Part shown: positions 40,101 through 53,400 of the stretch, one piece after another
Layout: each line of letters begins with the position of its first letter
How positions within the stretch are numbered: the stretch's first letter is position 1
Source: Chaunax sp. Z400
Taxonomy: Eukaryota > Chordata > Actinopteri > Lophiiformes > Chaunacidae
Assembly (NCBI GenBank): GCA_037577475.1
Contig: CM075195.1
Location: 22,719,399 to 22,783,398 of the forward strand
Length of the DNA stretch: 64,000 nt
Direction: 5' to 3'
Translations under genes and position numbers: made by a program
Notes under the pieces: model-generated
What the model was told of the DNA's origin: nothing
Seen by the model: the letters and a program-made list of their open reading frames with translations, nothing else
Database searches by the model: none

Positions 40101-41374
40101 TTCCATTGTTCTCTCTGTCGTCAGGTCTCTCCTCAATCCCCTTCTTTACCACCACGACCACCACCACTGCATCAGTCACCACAGCTGCTCCCACCATAAC
40201 TACCAGGCCTCTGCCAACCTCCACCTACATCACCCGTCACCCACCAGGCATCACTCGAAGGCCTTACAATGGCAGGCGTACCACCACAGTATCAGTGCCA
40301 GTGACCACACCGCTACCCGCCACCACCACGTCAGCTCTCAAGACGACCACAGTCCATGTTAGAGGCAATTTTCACCACAAGGTGAAAGGTGAAAAGCCCT
40401 GCAACTCCCACCCTTGCCTCCACGGAGGCACCTGCGAGGAGTATGGCATTTACTTCAGCTGCAAGTGCCCAGCAGGTCGAGGAGGCTCCGTGTGTGAGAA
40501 GGGTGAGTCGGATGGAGGGTTTTTTCTTTCCCCTCATATGTATGAGACTATTTCTTTTCCATATTTGTTATTACTGTTAATTCAAACACTGATCTTATTT
40601 CAAACTCATTTGAGAAACCGAGCTGGAACAGACCTTCCCTGTAATTTGAAGCTAATGCACTTAGCATTTTCAAAGATATCAACTATAAAGGTTTGTAGTC
40701 ATTTTACAGCAACTAAAAGGGTTTTAGGCACTCAATGCAAATCAGTTGGTCCTCAAATGTTTTAATATAGTTGTAAAGCAGCAGAAATACATCATTTAAA
40801 AAGTCAAACACTGTAACTATATGCTATGTAATGAAACCTATTTTTAAAGTAAGAAGAAATATATTTCCTCTTGTTGGACATGTTTTAATATTTTGTCTAG
40901 CTTTACAAAGTTATACCGTAGGGATGTTTGTGCTTGAATATGCAAATACAATGTGAGGTGATGTGAATTTATTGATTAAGTTATTTTTTCGCTCTCCAAT
41001 CACCGTGACATCTGCACCCCAACAGAGCAACTGTTGTTAACATAGATTTTTTTAAATCTTGAGAAGTCGAGGTGTGTGTCAGATCCACATCTGTCCTTGA
41101 CGGCTGCACTTCAAATACATCTCAAGTGATTCAGACAGGTACAGCGCTGACTGCTGAGCCGTTCAATCAGCACCATGGAGGAAATCAGAAATCAAGCAGA
41201 ACTTCTTGAGGAGCACAACTCTTTTGTCTCCACCCTCTTACCCAACTTTGGGATTGTTGGAAGATGAGGAGCAACCTCACGCAGCTGCATCTTAAGATAA
41301 TTGACGCTAATTGCTTTGATGGGGATTAGCTGGTGAGAATCAGTGTGTGTTTGAGTTGGAGTAGCTAAAACTCA

Positions 41375-41422
<48 letters not shown>

Positions 41423-44400
41423 GCGCCATCCTCCACCAGATCAATCAAGTCATTAGTAAAGAAGCTTCTCATCAGCTGCAATTCTCCGTAGGGAGACAGA
41501 CAAAAAGACACGTAGAGGGAGAAAAGGAGCACAGGGGGCCAAATGGATACACGCATGTGTGTGTGTGCATTAATGTGTATGACTTGAAGGTGGGTTAAAG
41601 CTCCTCCTCTTTCTAGACCTTCTCTTTTTGATCAACTAGGAAAAACATTATTCCTAAAATACAGAAGGGCTTATTTCTATGTCATCAAGAGCCCGTGACA
41701 TACCACCTCCTCACCGCTCACATTTAATAATGCACAATAAATGCCTATTACACCACCATAAAGTCATAATGACAAGATTGGCTTGTTGTCTTCTTTCCTC
41801 CACAGTGGTCAAGTACTTCATCCCGTCTTTTGGAGGCCAGTCTTACTTGGCATTTCAAACCATGAGTGCTTATCACACGGTCCGCATCGCCATGGAGTTC
41901 AGAGCCTCTGAAATGAACGGCATTCTGCTCTACAACGGCCAAGACGGCAAAAAAGACTTTATCTCTCTGGCTCTTGTCAACGGCAGAGTGGAGCTAAGGT
42001 GAGTTAGGAATGGCAGCAGCTTTGTCATCCATTTATTCTGCTGCTTTCATTCTGATTTAATTTGGTGAGACTTCGTCGATCCACCACGCAGAAACAGGGT
42101 CCTTACTGCGGCAGCTGAGAGAGTCGATGTAGATGAGAATAAAACAAATAAAGAACACTGAAGATAATGAGGCAAATTAATTACAGCAAGGAAACATGTT
42201 GCAAACAGGAAAAACGTCAGAAAATAAATAAAGACACAGAAGCTGCTGACAGATTTGAAGGTTACGGCTGTGAAGGCAAGATTTCAGAAATGTGTTCAAA
42301 CTTGCAAATTAGCTGTTCACATGATCACGTTTGCAGATGGTGGGAACATATGGACAGAAATGTCTGTGCACTTCCAAATTAGCCATTTTATATGTCATTT
42401 TTAGTAATATATACAAAGTTAACATTTAATTTAAAATGTGACATATATTTTCAGATACATTGGACTGAAAATGTAGAGAGGACTGTAACATATATTGTTG
42501 CATGTATAGAAATAACTGAGTGACAAAATTATTCCTGTAACACAAAAGAAATTTATCAACCATCTGATTGAATTATACCATTTATACAGAGTTACATTGT
42601 CTGTTTTATTCATTTATTTATCATATGAACCTTGAAATAGCAACAAGTTTCCGGATATTGTGCTATTTATTAATACTCTAATATCAAATTACCTATATTT
42701 TAATATAAGCTTTCATTGCTTCTTGGATTGATTTTCCATGCGTCTTTTGTGTGTAATCTGTGTGGTTATTTTATTATCCATAAAATAACACATTTGTTAA
42801 AGAAACAGAAATCATTGGCTCTCACGCCTCCCATAATGCACCTCTTTATTATCTTTAGTTTGACCCAGCCTGCCTGGTAAACATCAGCACCATTCAGTCT
42901 CCATGTCTTCAGTTTTTAAGTTTAATAGGTACAAATACATTATCATTCTTTGTGACTACAAAAAGGGATGTATTGCTCCTTTAGGGTTACCTTTTTAAGG
43001 CTACTTTCACTTTTGTATTTGAAAAGCTGGCAGCAACAAAAAGCTCAAAGCAGCCTGTTTACATTGGACCATTTTCCTGCCAGACATATGCAGAAAGTAT
43101 TCATCCCTTCTCCTGCAGTAAAACTGTATGCATAAAAAATCGTTCAGGGTTGGGCAGCGTCTTCAGAAGAGACCTGAATCGACTAATTAGAGATTCAGCA
43201 CAGCGTCTGTTGTGGATCTTATATTTCAAACACCTTCCGCTTCCCTTATTTTCTGGGTTTTGAGTTTCACCCTGAACCCTCTGAGCCCTTTCATTTCTGG
43301 CCAACGTGGCCAGTTTAGATTTCTCTATTTGGAGCAAAATCAATCACAAACGTAAGGAGATCATTAGTCACTTGTGCTTCCAAAGGAGCTCTGCCTCAGT
43401 TCCAGAAATACAGCTGTGAGATTACCACCTACACCCTGTGAAAATCCAAGAGTGGGGAGAAGAACTAATTATTTATTGCAGATAATTACTCGCAGGTTGT
43501 GCTAATACTACCACATGTGTGGGTGCACATACACCGCGGCTCTTTTCTGTGTTGATATGGCCTTTCTCAAAAACGAGAACCTCATTAGAGAAATTTAAAT
43601 TGAAAAGAGTGTGTGAAAGACAGCAAATGCCTCATTCCAGTCATGCAGTTTGAAATCCCAAATGGGATACCTTCCTTCTGTCTCACTGTGCTGATGAGCA
43701 GCATGAGCTCACTTCTTCCGGTTATTAAGCGCTGCTTGATAAAGAACAAAAATGTTGTAAACTAAAATGCAGTGTGATGCAGGTTTGAAGTGGTAAAGTG
43801 GACTGAATGATCTGCTCTATCGGCTCTTCTCAGGTTCAACACAGGTTCGGGGACAGGCACTGTGGTCAGCAATGTACAGATCGATCAGGGTCGCTGGCAT
43901 CAGCTGGTGGTGACTCGCAAACGACGCAATGCCATGCTCAGCGTGGACAACGAGCCGCACATCGAGGGCGAGAGTCCGCGCGGCACAGACGGCCTCAACC
44001 TGGACACCCACCTGTTCATTGGGGGGGTGCCTGAGGAAATGAAGCAGGAGTAAGACATTTTAACTACAGTTACACAATGTGATGATGACATGCAGGGCGG
44101 GTAGTAAACCTGATAGAAAGTGTCTGAAATAAAACCTTTCCATTCAAGCTTTGGTCCAATATTCTTCATTTTGCTGATTCTGGTGTTTTTATCTACAGTA
44201 GTTCTTACTGCCATGGCCAGATTTACCCTGTAGCGGTGTTGTAGGATGTTAGCATCCAGTGTCCCAGATGTCCAATAATTTAGTTGTATTGTAGCTCTAT
44301 AATTAAGCTGTTGATGGGTTTTTTAGAACTGATGGGAAGTGAATAATCTGGATATGAGGACATGAAGTCAAACAACAAATGTAAAGAAACCGAATAAGAC

Positions 44401-47400
44401 TATTGTTCAAACTCATACCCTATTGAAATATATTGATTTACATGTTATATGGAATAGATTTGCCCTAAGCTCTCTAAGTCAGTAGTGTAATAACTGTAAC
44501 TGCAAGCTCTCTCAAACTTCAAACTTCCCTTTTCCCCTGTAGTGTAAAGGAAAGGACAGCGGTGGCCACGGGTCTGATGGGCTGCATCCGCATGCTAGAT
44601 GTCAACAACAGGGTGCTGAACCTGCAGGAGAATGGTGGAGACAGTCTGTACGGCAGCGGTGTGGGTGAATGTGGCAACAACCCCTGCCAGCCAAATCCCT
44701 GCAAGAACGGTGCTGCATGCCAGGTCAAGGAGGCAGAGATGTTCCACTGCAAGTGCAGCAAAGGATTCTGGGGTAAGAATGCAAAATGGCAAAAGGCAGT
44801 TCAGCAGTCTTTCAAATGGTCATACTAGTAGTTCTGGACAGACATGGACATTGTGAAACGTTTACTCCACTTTAAGTACAAATATGTAAATTCATAAAGA
44901 AGTTTTCTTTTTCTTTTAAGTTATTTTTTTGGGCAGTTTTTGCCTTTATTAGATAGGAAAGCCAAAGATATGCGACAAATTGTTCAAATTATGTTCAAAT
45001 CTCTACTTTGTCTTCTCTTCTGGCATTCACTGTGGTCTTGACTTACCTACAAATCCTAAGTTAGTTTGACAGCCTAATTTGACAGTGTAACTCATGCCCT
45101 CAGCAGGGGAACTGCAAGTCATTTTGTGAACACCAACACCATCAAATCTGTGTCCAACACAGAACTGAGAGATTAGATGCTGACACGGCACAGAAAACAT
45201 CCACCAAATACTCAGTGAATGTCCGTAAGGCTTTCTTCTTCTTCAGCATTCTTTCTTCCTGTTTTCCCTCCCTCCAGCAGATGTCAACTAACAAGCAACT
45301 CAGAGAGAATATAGCTATACACTATAAGGGCCTGGCCAAGTGTGCCCATTGCTGGTTATACTGCAGGCTACTGCAGAAAGTTTCACTCTAGAAACAAATT
45401 AATTGTCAGAGTTAACTTTTATGCTTGAATAGTAAAGGATTTTATAACCACATGGGGGTAGCTCAGTGGTTATGGAAACCACCTTTCAGACAGGTTTTAA
45501 GAGTCATTTTCCTTGAATTTAAAATGTGGATCAATAAAGTATGCCATTACCTTCTTATTGCCTTACATATAAGAGGGCCTTTTATTGTTGGTTGTTATTG
45601 AGAAGCTTTGAGAAGAAGCAAAAATAACCCTCCACTCTGAAAAAGCGTTGCCATGATCAAAGTAACATTGACAACATAGCATAAAATGAAGAGCGATAAT
45701 GAGAATTGGACCGTCGCCTGCAGACTCACATTTAAGTTAATTCTATCAAGTGGCCAAGATTGGCGGTTGCGAAGGGAGGGCAGATCACAGAAAAAGAGAA
45801 TAAACGCATGGAAGGAGCTGTAGTTAGGGGGAGAGGACATGTCAGGATGGCTTGATGAATGAGGGAGGTGACAGAGTTGAAGTGATGGGACAGGAGGAAG
45901 AGATATTAAAGTAGAGCTGTGGTAGGGAAGAAGTGAGAGCGGCGAAAATAAAAGCTGGCTTCCCAAAGCACGAGGGAGGAAAAAGAGGGAAGCCCTGTGA
46001 GCTCAGCAGGGATGGAGTTCATTAAAGCGGGCTCCTCACCACAGACTCTGACTGTTAAAGTAATAACGGTTTAATTCAGATGGGCTGTGGCAGAGGCCAA
46101 TATCATCAACCACCAGACGCCACCGAGCCTCTCCCACAGTCGGCATTGGCCCAGAAACATGGCCGTGTGGCAGGGAGACTCTCCACTGTTTAATCTGGAC
46201 TTGTAATATCTCCAAATCCTATTAGAAAATGACCTCCATTACAGAGGAAATCCTCATACCCCGCTTCTCTCGTTTTTGTTTCCCTTCCTCTCAGATGGAA
46301 AAAAAGAGAAAATGGTTAGAAGTGTTGGTGGTTTTCTCATGTGTTTGTCTGTATGTGGGTCTCTAGGTCCAACTTGTGCCGACTTCCATGATCCATGTGA
46401 GCCCAACAGGTGCCATCCATCCTCCCAGTGCCAGGCTCTGCCAGAGGGAGGATACAAATGCGAGTGTCCTATGGGACGCGAAGGGAGGCACTGCGAGAAA
46501 GGTAATCTGACTGAGAACTGGACATACTGGTGTAACTCTATGACTCCATGGCGCAGATGTTCTCTGCAGTGCTTATCAAGGAGCACCACTGTCTTGGTCT
46601 CATTTTTGTGCGTTTTTCTCTCTGCTCTGTGATATTTCCATTCATCCTGATTCAAAAAGGGAGATCAAACTCAGAAAGTTGGGGTAAGCCTTCAGGGTGG
46701 GACAGAGATGGGAGGGCTGATCATTGGCCCCATTGGGACATTCGCCACATTGACTCGGCTGTGCTTGTTAGTGGGTAAGCAGCAGTGAAGCCACATTTCT
46801 ACTTCACTCCCTTCCTCCCTGCCTATGCACCCACAGGTGGTGTGTTCAAATATTGTTCTTGCTACTTAGCTTCACATGGCAGAACTGGGCCGGGGCGGGG
46901 AAAACAACAGCCCAACTCACCTGCTTCTCTTTTGGCAGTGTTGCCTTATGAGGTTTGTTTTTTTAGGTTTTTTCCTCCCTGGTTTTGTAGATGTCGTCAT
47001 GAATGTTCACAGGAGAGATGTCGACTTCTGTAACTGCAAATGAAAGACGATATACTGCACTATCATGCATGTTCCCAGCAAAAGGAAACCAAGGGAATTT
47101 AGAATAACTAGATGAGGATAGCGTCCATCAAAGCAAAAAGGCCCAGTTAGCAGATGATTAAAATAAATTGAGAAGAACCAAAATCAATGCCGTGTGAGCG
47201 AGAGCGTCGACCATTGGAAAAGGCTTTTTTTTTTCACAGGAATCAATGAGATGACTAATTGCATCAGTCCCCCTGCCTGCAGTGATTTATGGGAGCATCA
47301 GTCAGCCAGAGTGTCAGCCCCATAGAGGAGCTCACAGATAAGGCGGCAGTCAGGTGGATGTACCCGCTTAGGGCTGCACTGAGAACAGTTTAAAAGACAG

Positions 47401-50400
47401 GTAGCTCAGGGCCCACTCATCAGAAGCCTGAAGGCGAATTAGTCATAGTATTACGTGTGTGTAACATATTGTGCATGCACGTCCAGTTGAGCAATGGTTT
47501 CCGTTTCAAATCTGTCAGAGAACCTCAGTGCAGTGTGTTGCTGTATTATCCACTGTCAAGGGCCTTTCTCAAGGGTATTCCCATAGTACTTTTATATGCG
47601 CTTTTACCTTGTGATAGTGTAAATTATAACACTTGATGATTAAAGCAGGACCATTTGAACGCAGACGGTCCTTGAAAAAAATAAGTGCAGGTGAGAGTCT
47701 GAATCTCAACAAGGTTTTACATTCAGCACCTCAGCTACATAAATCCACTGACCTGTGTGTGCGTGTGTGTGTGCGCGTGTGTGCGTGTGTGAGAGAGAGA
47801 GAGAGAGTGTTTGATTCAAAAGTTTTGTTTTGTGCATTTCAGTTGCTTTGCTATTTCCTTTCCCAATTTTATATTATTTTGATGGGTTTTATTTATTAAG
47901 TACTAATTAAATAGTATTACTCAAATACACACAAAATTACCTCAGAGCTTGCTTCAGCACTCGATGCGACAGCTCCCTAAATATTGGCTCTAAGGTGTTT
48001 ATTTCTGAGACGTTTTGTCGACTGGTCATGCAGGTCTTTCAGCTTTTTCAGACACTTGGACCTCTGATGGCTTATTGGTTGCAATGGTTTGATTTTGAAC
48101 ACAGGATGACAAAGAGAACCCCACACACACAAATTCCTCTGAGCAGCTCTGTTTCTCTAATAGACTTTGTTTAGTGCACAAATCCATGTTGTGTGTGTGA
48201 GACTATTTTCCTCTTGCTACAGCTGTGCGTGCCATCATCATTCGCATTCTTTGACACAATAGCTAATTAGTTTTCTCATCTCTGTCTGCTTTTCCCGTCC
48301 TGACTCGACTCAGCTAATCCCAGCCAATTACAAATAAAAGCTTTCTAGCTGGCTATATAGGTATGTGTGTTCATGTGTGTGTGTGTGTGTGTGTGTGTAT
48401 GTTTGCGTGAGCATCTGTTATCCCTCTGATGTATGGTAGTTTTTGAAAAAAAGCACCATAAACACATACCCCCGGGTGACACTTGAATGATCCTTAATGT
48501 GAAGCCATTTGTTCTAAGGCTGGCACGGTGCCTGTCCTAATCACTCCAGATAGACAGAAACAGGACATCACCAAGACATTTATTTACAAAAAGGCCCACA
48601 AAAATACAATGGCTGCATTATTTCATCAGTCCCAGCCATGGTGTTAAACTCTGCATGTCTCCAGTGGTTCTTTGTTATACTGTGGCGGGCTGCGTAATCA
48701 GTCCGACATTGATTTTTGGAAATTTTTTTTGTTTGAATTTTTTTCAAGAGAAAGTCTTAATCCCAAAGGCCATACAAGCGCAAATCCATCTCTTTTCCAT
48801 AATGCTGACGGGCACCTCATAGATATTCTGACTACTGAATTTCAATTCTGTCAGCAACAAAAAGGGAATCTGAGGATGAATATGGTGTCTTTGTTTTTCC
48901 AGTGGTTGAGAGGCGAGGGGCCTACATGCCGCTATTCAACGGAGATTCTTACTTGGAGCTGAAGGGGCTTCATCTCCACGGACACGACCTGCGGTAAGTC
49001 CCACGTCCCTGCATGAATCCCACACAGTTAAGACTTTTGTCTTAAATATTATCCAGTAACATGTTATCTCGGCTCAAGCATGTAGAATGTGAAGTGTTTC
49101 TACTTAATTTACATACAGAATGATTAGCAGTGCACCAAAAACATTTAAACAAGCATCCCATGTTCTATTGTATATATGTATAGTTGTGTATTCTTGACTC
49201 TCGTGTGTGTTTTCTGGCTTTCCTTTTTGCTGTATCTGCAGTCAAAAGCTCAGCATGACGGTGACTCTCATGGCCAATGACTCCAATGGTTTGATCTTCT
49301 ACAACGGTCAAAAATCAGACGGAAAAGGAGACTTTATCTCTCTGTCCCTCAATGACGGGATCCTGGAGTTCCGCTACGACCTGGGGAAAGGACCTGCCAC
49401 TATCAGGTCAGCATCATCATGTAAAAGTCTCAGAAGGTGTAACTTACACAACTGAAACGAACAACCAATCTAAAAGATTGATTCATGACAAATGTATTTG
49501 GGCTGCTTTAATCCTTAAAAAATACTCTTGAACATGCTGCAGGTTAGTGGAATGTTTTAAATGAGCCTGTGTAGTCTAGTATATGACTCACCTGAGTGTT
49601 TGTAATGCAGGAGTAAACAACCAATCCAGCTAAATGTGTGGAACACCATCAACCTGGAGCGCTCCAACCGCAAAGGAGAGATCATGGTGAACAAGAAGGA
49701 CCCTGTCCGAGGAGAGGCCCCGGTAAGAAATAACCAGACTAACAAGCTGCTGGTAATGGTTATCTTGCTTTTAGCACACAGGGCTGGTGGCCATCTTTTA
49801 TGTTCAGCCTTGATCATCTCTGTGCTCTTAACCTATCATCGCCATGAGCTTGGGCTTTACTGCTCCGTTTTGCCCTTGAGAAGGCAGATCAGCTTGCTGC
49901 TTCAGGCACAGTTGAGTCAGCAATCTTTCCCTCCTTGCTGAGGTTTTCCACACTGGTTCACACCATGTGGCTCTGTCGGCTTGATTTGCTGAAAATATGC
50001 TGCCGCCATCCCATCAAGGTAAGAGGGAGAGCTCCAGATGCAGAGGGCCAGTTTGATGAGCTGTCTTAATTTTGGAAGTTGTGTTCGTTTAAACCTCCAC
50101 CTTCCAGCTTGCTGATATACTTTTACAGATCAAATATGGTGTTGCACACAGAAAGCAAAACCTGCTTTTACTGCTAGTATACAGTGAATTTTATGAATCC
50201 AGCCTTTGAGCTGGTGTCTGGGGAGGTGGAGGCAGATAAAGGAGATAGCAGCAGGGAGAAGAGCGTAATGAAACTCCTCAGCCCTGTGTCTAGACCAATA
50301 AAACAGCTACCTGCTCCAAATTAAGGCAATCTAATAGTTTGATAAGCTTGTAAGTCATCCAATTATATTAAGTGTAATTTGTGATTATGAACATGCACCC

Positions 50401-53400
50401 TGTCAACTTCCTCATCTTCCTCTGAGGCGCAATGCTCTCCTTCTTTTTTTCTCTTGCTGCTCTGTCCTTAGCTCACTGCCTCCCGCCGTCCGTAGGGTAA
50501 TTGTGTTTTACTCCAGCAACAGAGGCAGAAAATCGTATTAAAAGAGGAGAGCAAGGGAAGAGTGAATCAGAGACGGGGGGGCAAGGGATGAGCTGAGACA
50601 AGTTAAGGAGCTCAGTGTAGTGTCCATCCAGTATGGCTCTCAGCTCCTACTCCTGCTTTAAGAACAAAGGGCCAGTTACAGGAGGCTTTGCTCAGAGAAG
50701 CCCATATCTTATCATACGTGGTCACACACTGGTAGATGTATGGATACATATTGCATGCTGGGAGTTTTCATCAGATCAAAGGCAGCTTGGGCTGCCTGCA
50801 AGATGAAGTACATACTTTCAAAGGTACCGATAGGAGAAAATCTACTTCACGGCTCATTGAATGGCAGCAGTCTGTAATGAGGCTAGGTTAACTGGCACTA
50901 TTCACAGTCTCTCATTCATGAAGCTCTTTTCTTTTCATCTTTGTTTGTTGGCACCAGCTGCTTTATGCATGCCCTTTTAGACTTGCAGTCTCATTTGCAT
51001 TTACTCTCTTTACGTGTAAACACACACTTGCACAGCTTTGTGGTGGTCTGTGTATGTACAGTATGTGAGGCAAAGATGCATGTGCGAAAAAAATGTGTGC
51101 CCTTCACATTTCTCATATTCTTATTTGATGAACTTGTCTGTGCTACAGTACACTGCAGATATGTTAATGCTCCTACAGATTGGGTACATGTGCGTGTGTT
51201 AAGTGTTAGCGTTTCATAGGGCTTTTGCACCTGCCTCGCTCTGCATGCCTCTGTCTACTCAGACACTTACTAGTCTTCCCCTATTAACTATCTTCCTCCC
51301 TATTTTCTTTTCTTCTCCGTGATATGCTGTCTGGAAATAAGAAATCACGCAAGGTAATGAGACAAGTCCCAGTCACACCTTAGCCCATATTTCATTTGAG
51401 TCGTTCACCACGTCCTCTCACCCCCATCTCTCCATTCAACAACAGCACAGTAAAAACAGGCACTTTTGCAGAGCTGTGTGCAGCTCAAAAAGCACCAGTT
51501 CAGTAGAAATACTTTGCCATTTCATAAATCCATACACACACACAGCAACAGCGCTGAAGTAGAGATGCTCTTAAAGAACACGGTTTGGCTTTTACCTCAG
51601 TCCATCTGCCGTGGGGGTGGAAGAGGGTGGGAAGAAGGAAAGGCGACAGTCATCTTCCTGACGGCCATTGTTTTTAACAACAAAGAAACGTCTTCATTAG
51701 TCCAGCGTAGGCTGGGATGTCACGCCAGTGCCGCATGGCTGTCGAAAAGTGAGAGTGAAGACGTGGAAGGGGAGTGAAGGGGAGGCAATATACCGTAGGA
51801 GACGGTGAGGTGCCAAGCCAAACCGAGCTGTTCTTTTGTCATCTACTCACACTTCTTTTGGAAACTGGAACAGTCCTTCATAAGTCTCTCACACGTTCAC
51901 CCACCCACTTGCCCATAACAACACAAACAACACTCACTGAACATCACAAAGCAAGAATCACTCCATAGAACCAGCTGTCCTCTCTCACCAGGTGCAAACC
52001 ATTACCTGTTTGAAACAGAACAGAACATGATGCACCAACTCATTGCATGCAGTCTCACTTTAGAGTCTAGAAAAGTAACTTTACACTGATAATTTGTGTT
52101 CAAATTGCCACATTATAAAGGTGTAACATCTCAAATAAGATCAAGAAAGTCTAGGGGAACAGGTTCAACACATATCTTTAACTGAATGTTACAAAGCAAT
52201 AAGGTCTACATAAAGAGCCTGAGGTGGCCAACACTGCCGTGTAATTAGTGACAACTTTTTCTCTGAACTTAGAGGCATTGACCACAATTGGGTCCAGCAG
52301 CTTTGGCTCTGGTCCCCGCCCTATCTCTGTTGGAAGCAGCTCACGGTGCAGTGACACAGCCCCGGGCTTCAGCCAAGCACCGCTGCCTCCTCACTCCAAA
52401 CCTCATTCTAAATAAAAGCTGAGCTGGGGCCAGCTTGCCTGCACAAAGCCTATTTATTTGGCCCCTTCTATCATTTTATAGTAATTAACTCCACTTTAGC
52501 CCTCTGGCAATTACTGCTCTACATAAAGTAAAGATCATTAATTCCTTCCCTCTGAAGTGGGCTAGTTCTTCCATGCAAAAGAGTGAAGTGGCACCTTGCT
52601 AATGCAAAAGTCTCAAAGGTTTGGTGGAAAGAATCAAATTTCATAGCTGTCTGCTGCACAAATGAACTGCAATTAATGTGTCTCCACACTCACTCTTTGA
52701 AAGGACGGTGCTTATGATCAGCCATTCTTTATAGATATCTGTAAGGAACCATCCATATCTCAAGCCCAGCCTGCTCCTGATTTGCCCTTGTACTATTTTT
52801 TATGTCTCCCAGATAGAGAATAATTGACCACTCTTTCTGAGAGGCACAGAGAAATCAATTATGTTATAATGTAATAAGTGTATTGACGTTTAGAAAAAGG
52901 CAAGGACGTGGATAAGTCCCTTTTTTTAATGGGACAGTATATATGAATGTGACATGTCTGCAAATATGGTTTATATTAGTCTCACTATTAATATCTCGAC
53001 TAAAAGGCTGCAACTTCAACTGACTAAAGTAAAACCATAAAGCTTATTACATCCTGAAGAGAAAAGCACTTAAATAGATTGTAGATCAAGTGCAGAAAAG
53101 ATTAAATAGGATGTTTTTTGGTTTAAGTTTGCACAGATGAAGCTCACCGGTCGATGCCTCTTTGTCTTATCAGAACCTGCACGTAGATCTTAACCTGAAG
53201 GAGTCTCTCTACGTTGGTGGAGCTCCGGACTACAGCCGACTAGCTAGAGTCGCTGCACTTACAGAGGGCTTCAAGGGAACAATCCAAAAGGTAAATATTT
53301 ACAAGAATACTGTGTCTTCAGCTCTGCTTGTGGGTACTATATATTTTATTTTAATGAATTGTGGCCATTTTGCCTTCTGATATACAGTACCAATCTAAAC

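Larger units (their letters stand above)
46502..48902 (+). other. agrn: intron, 2.4 kb
   Basis: Contains GT-rich tracts at about 47756-47807 (with a GA extension) and 48376-48398. No exon is recognised. Confidence 0.7.

Noticed and set aside
45450..45520. tRNA-like start (GGGGGTAGCTCAGTGGTTAT)
   Set aside because: Only box A is present. No box B, anticodon arm or acceptor pairing can be drawn, and a retroelement-like tail follows.
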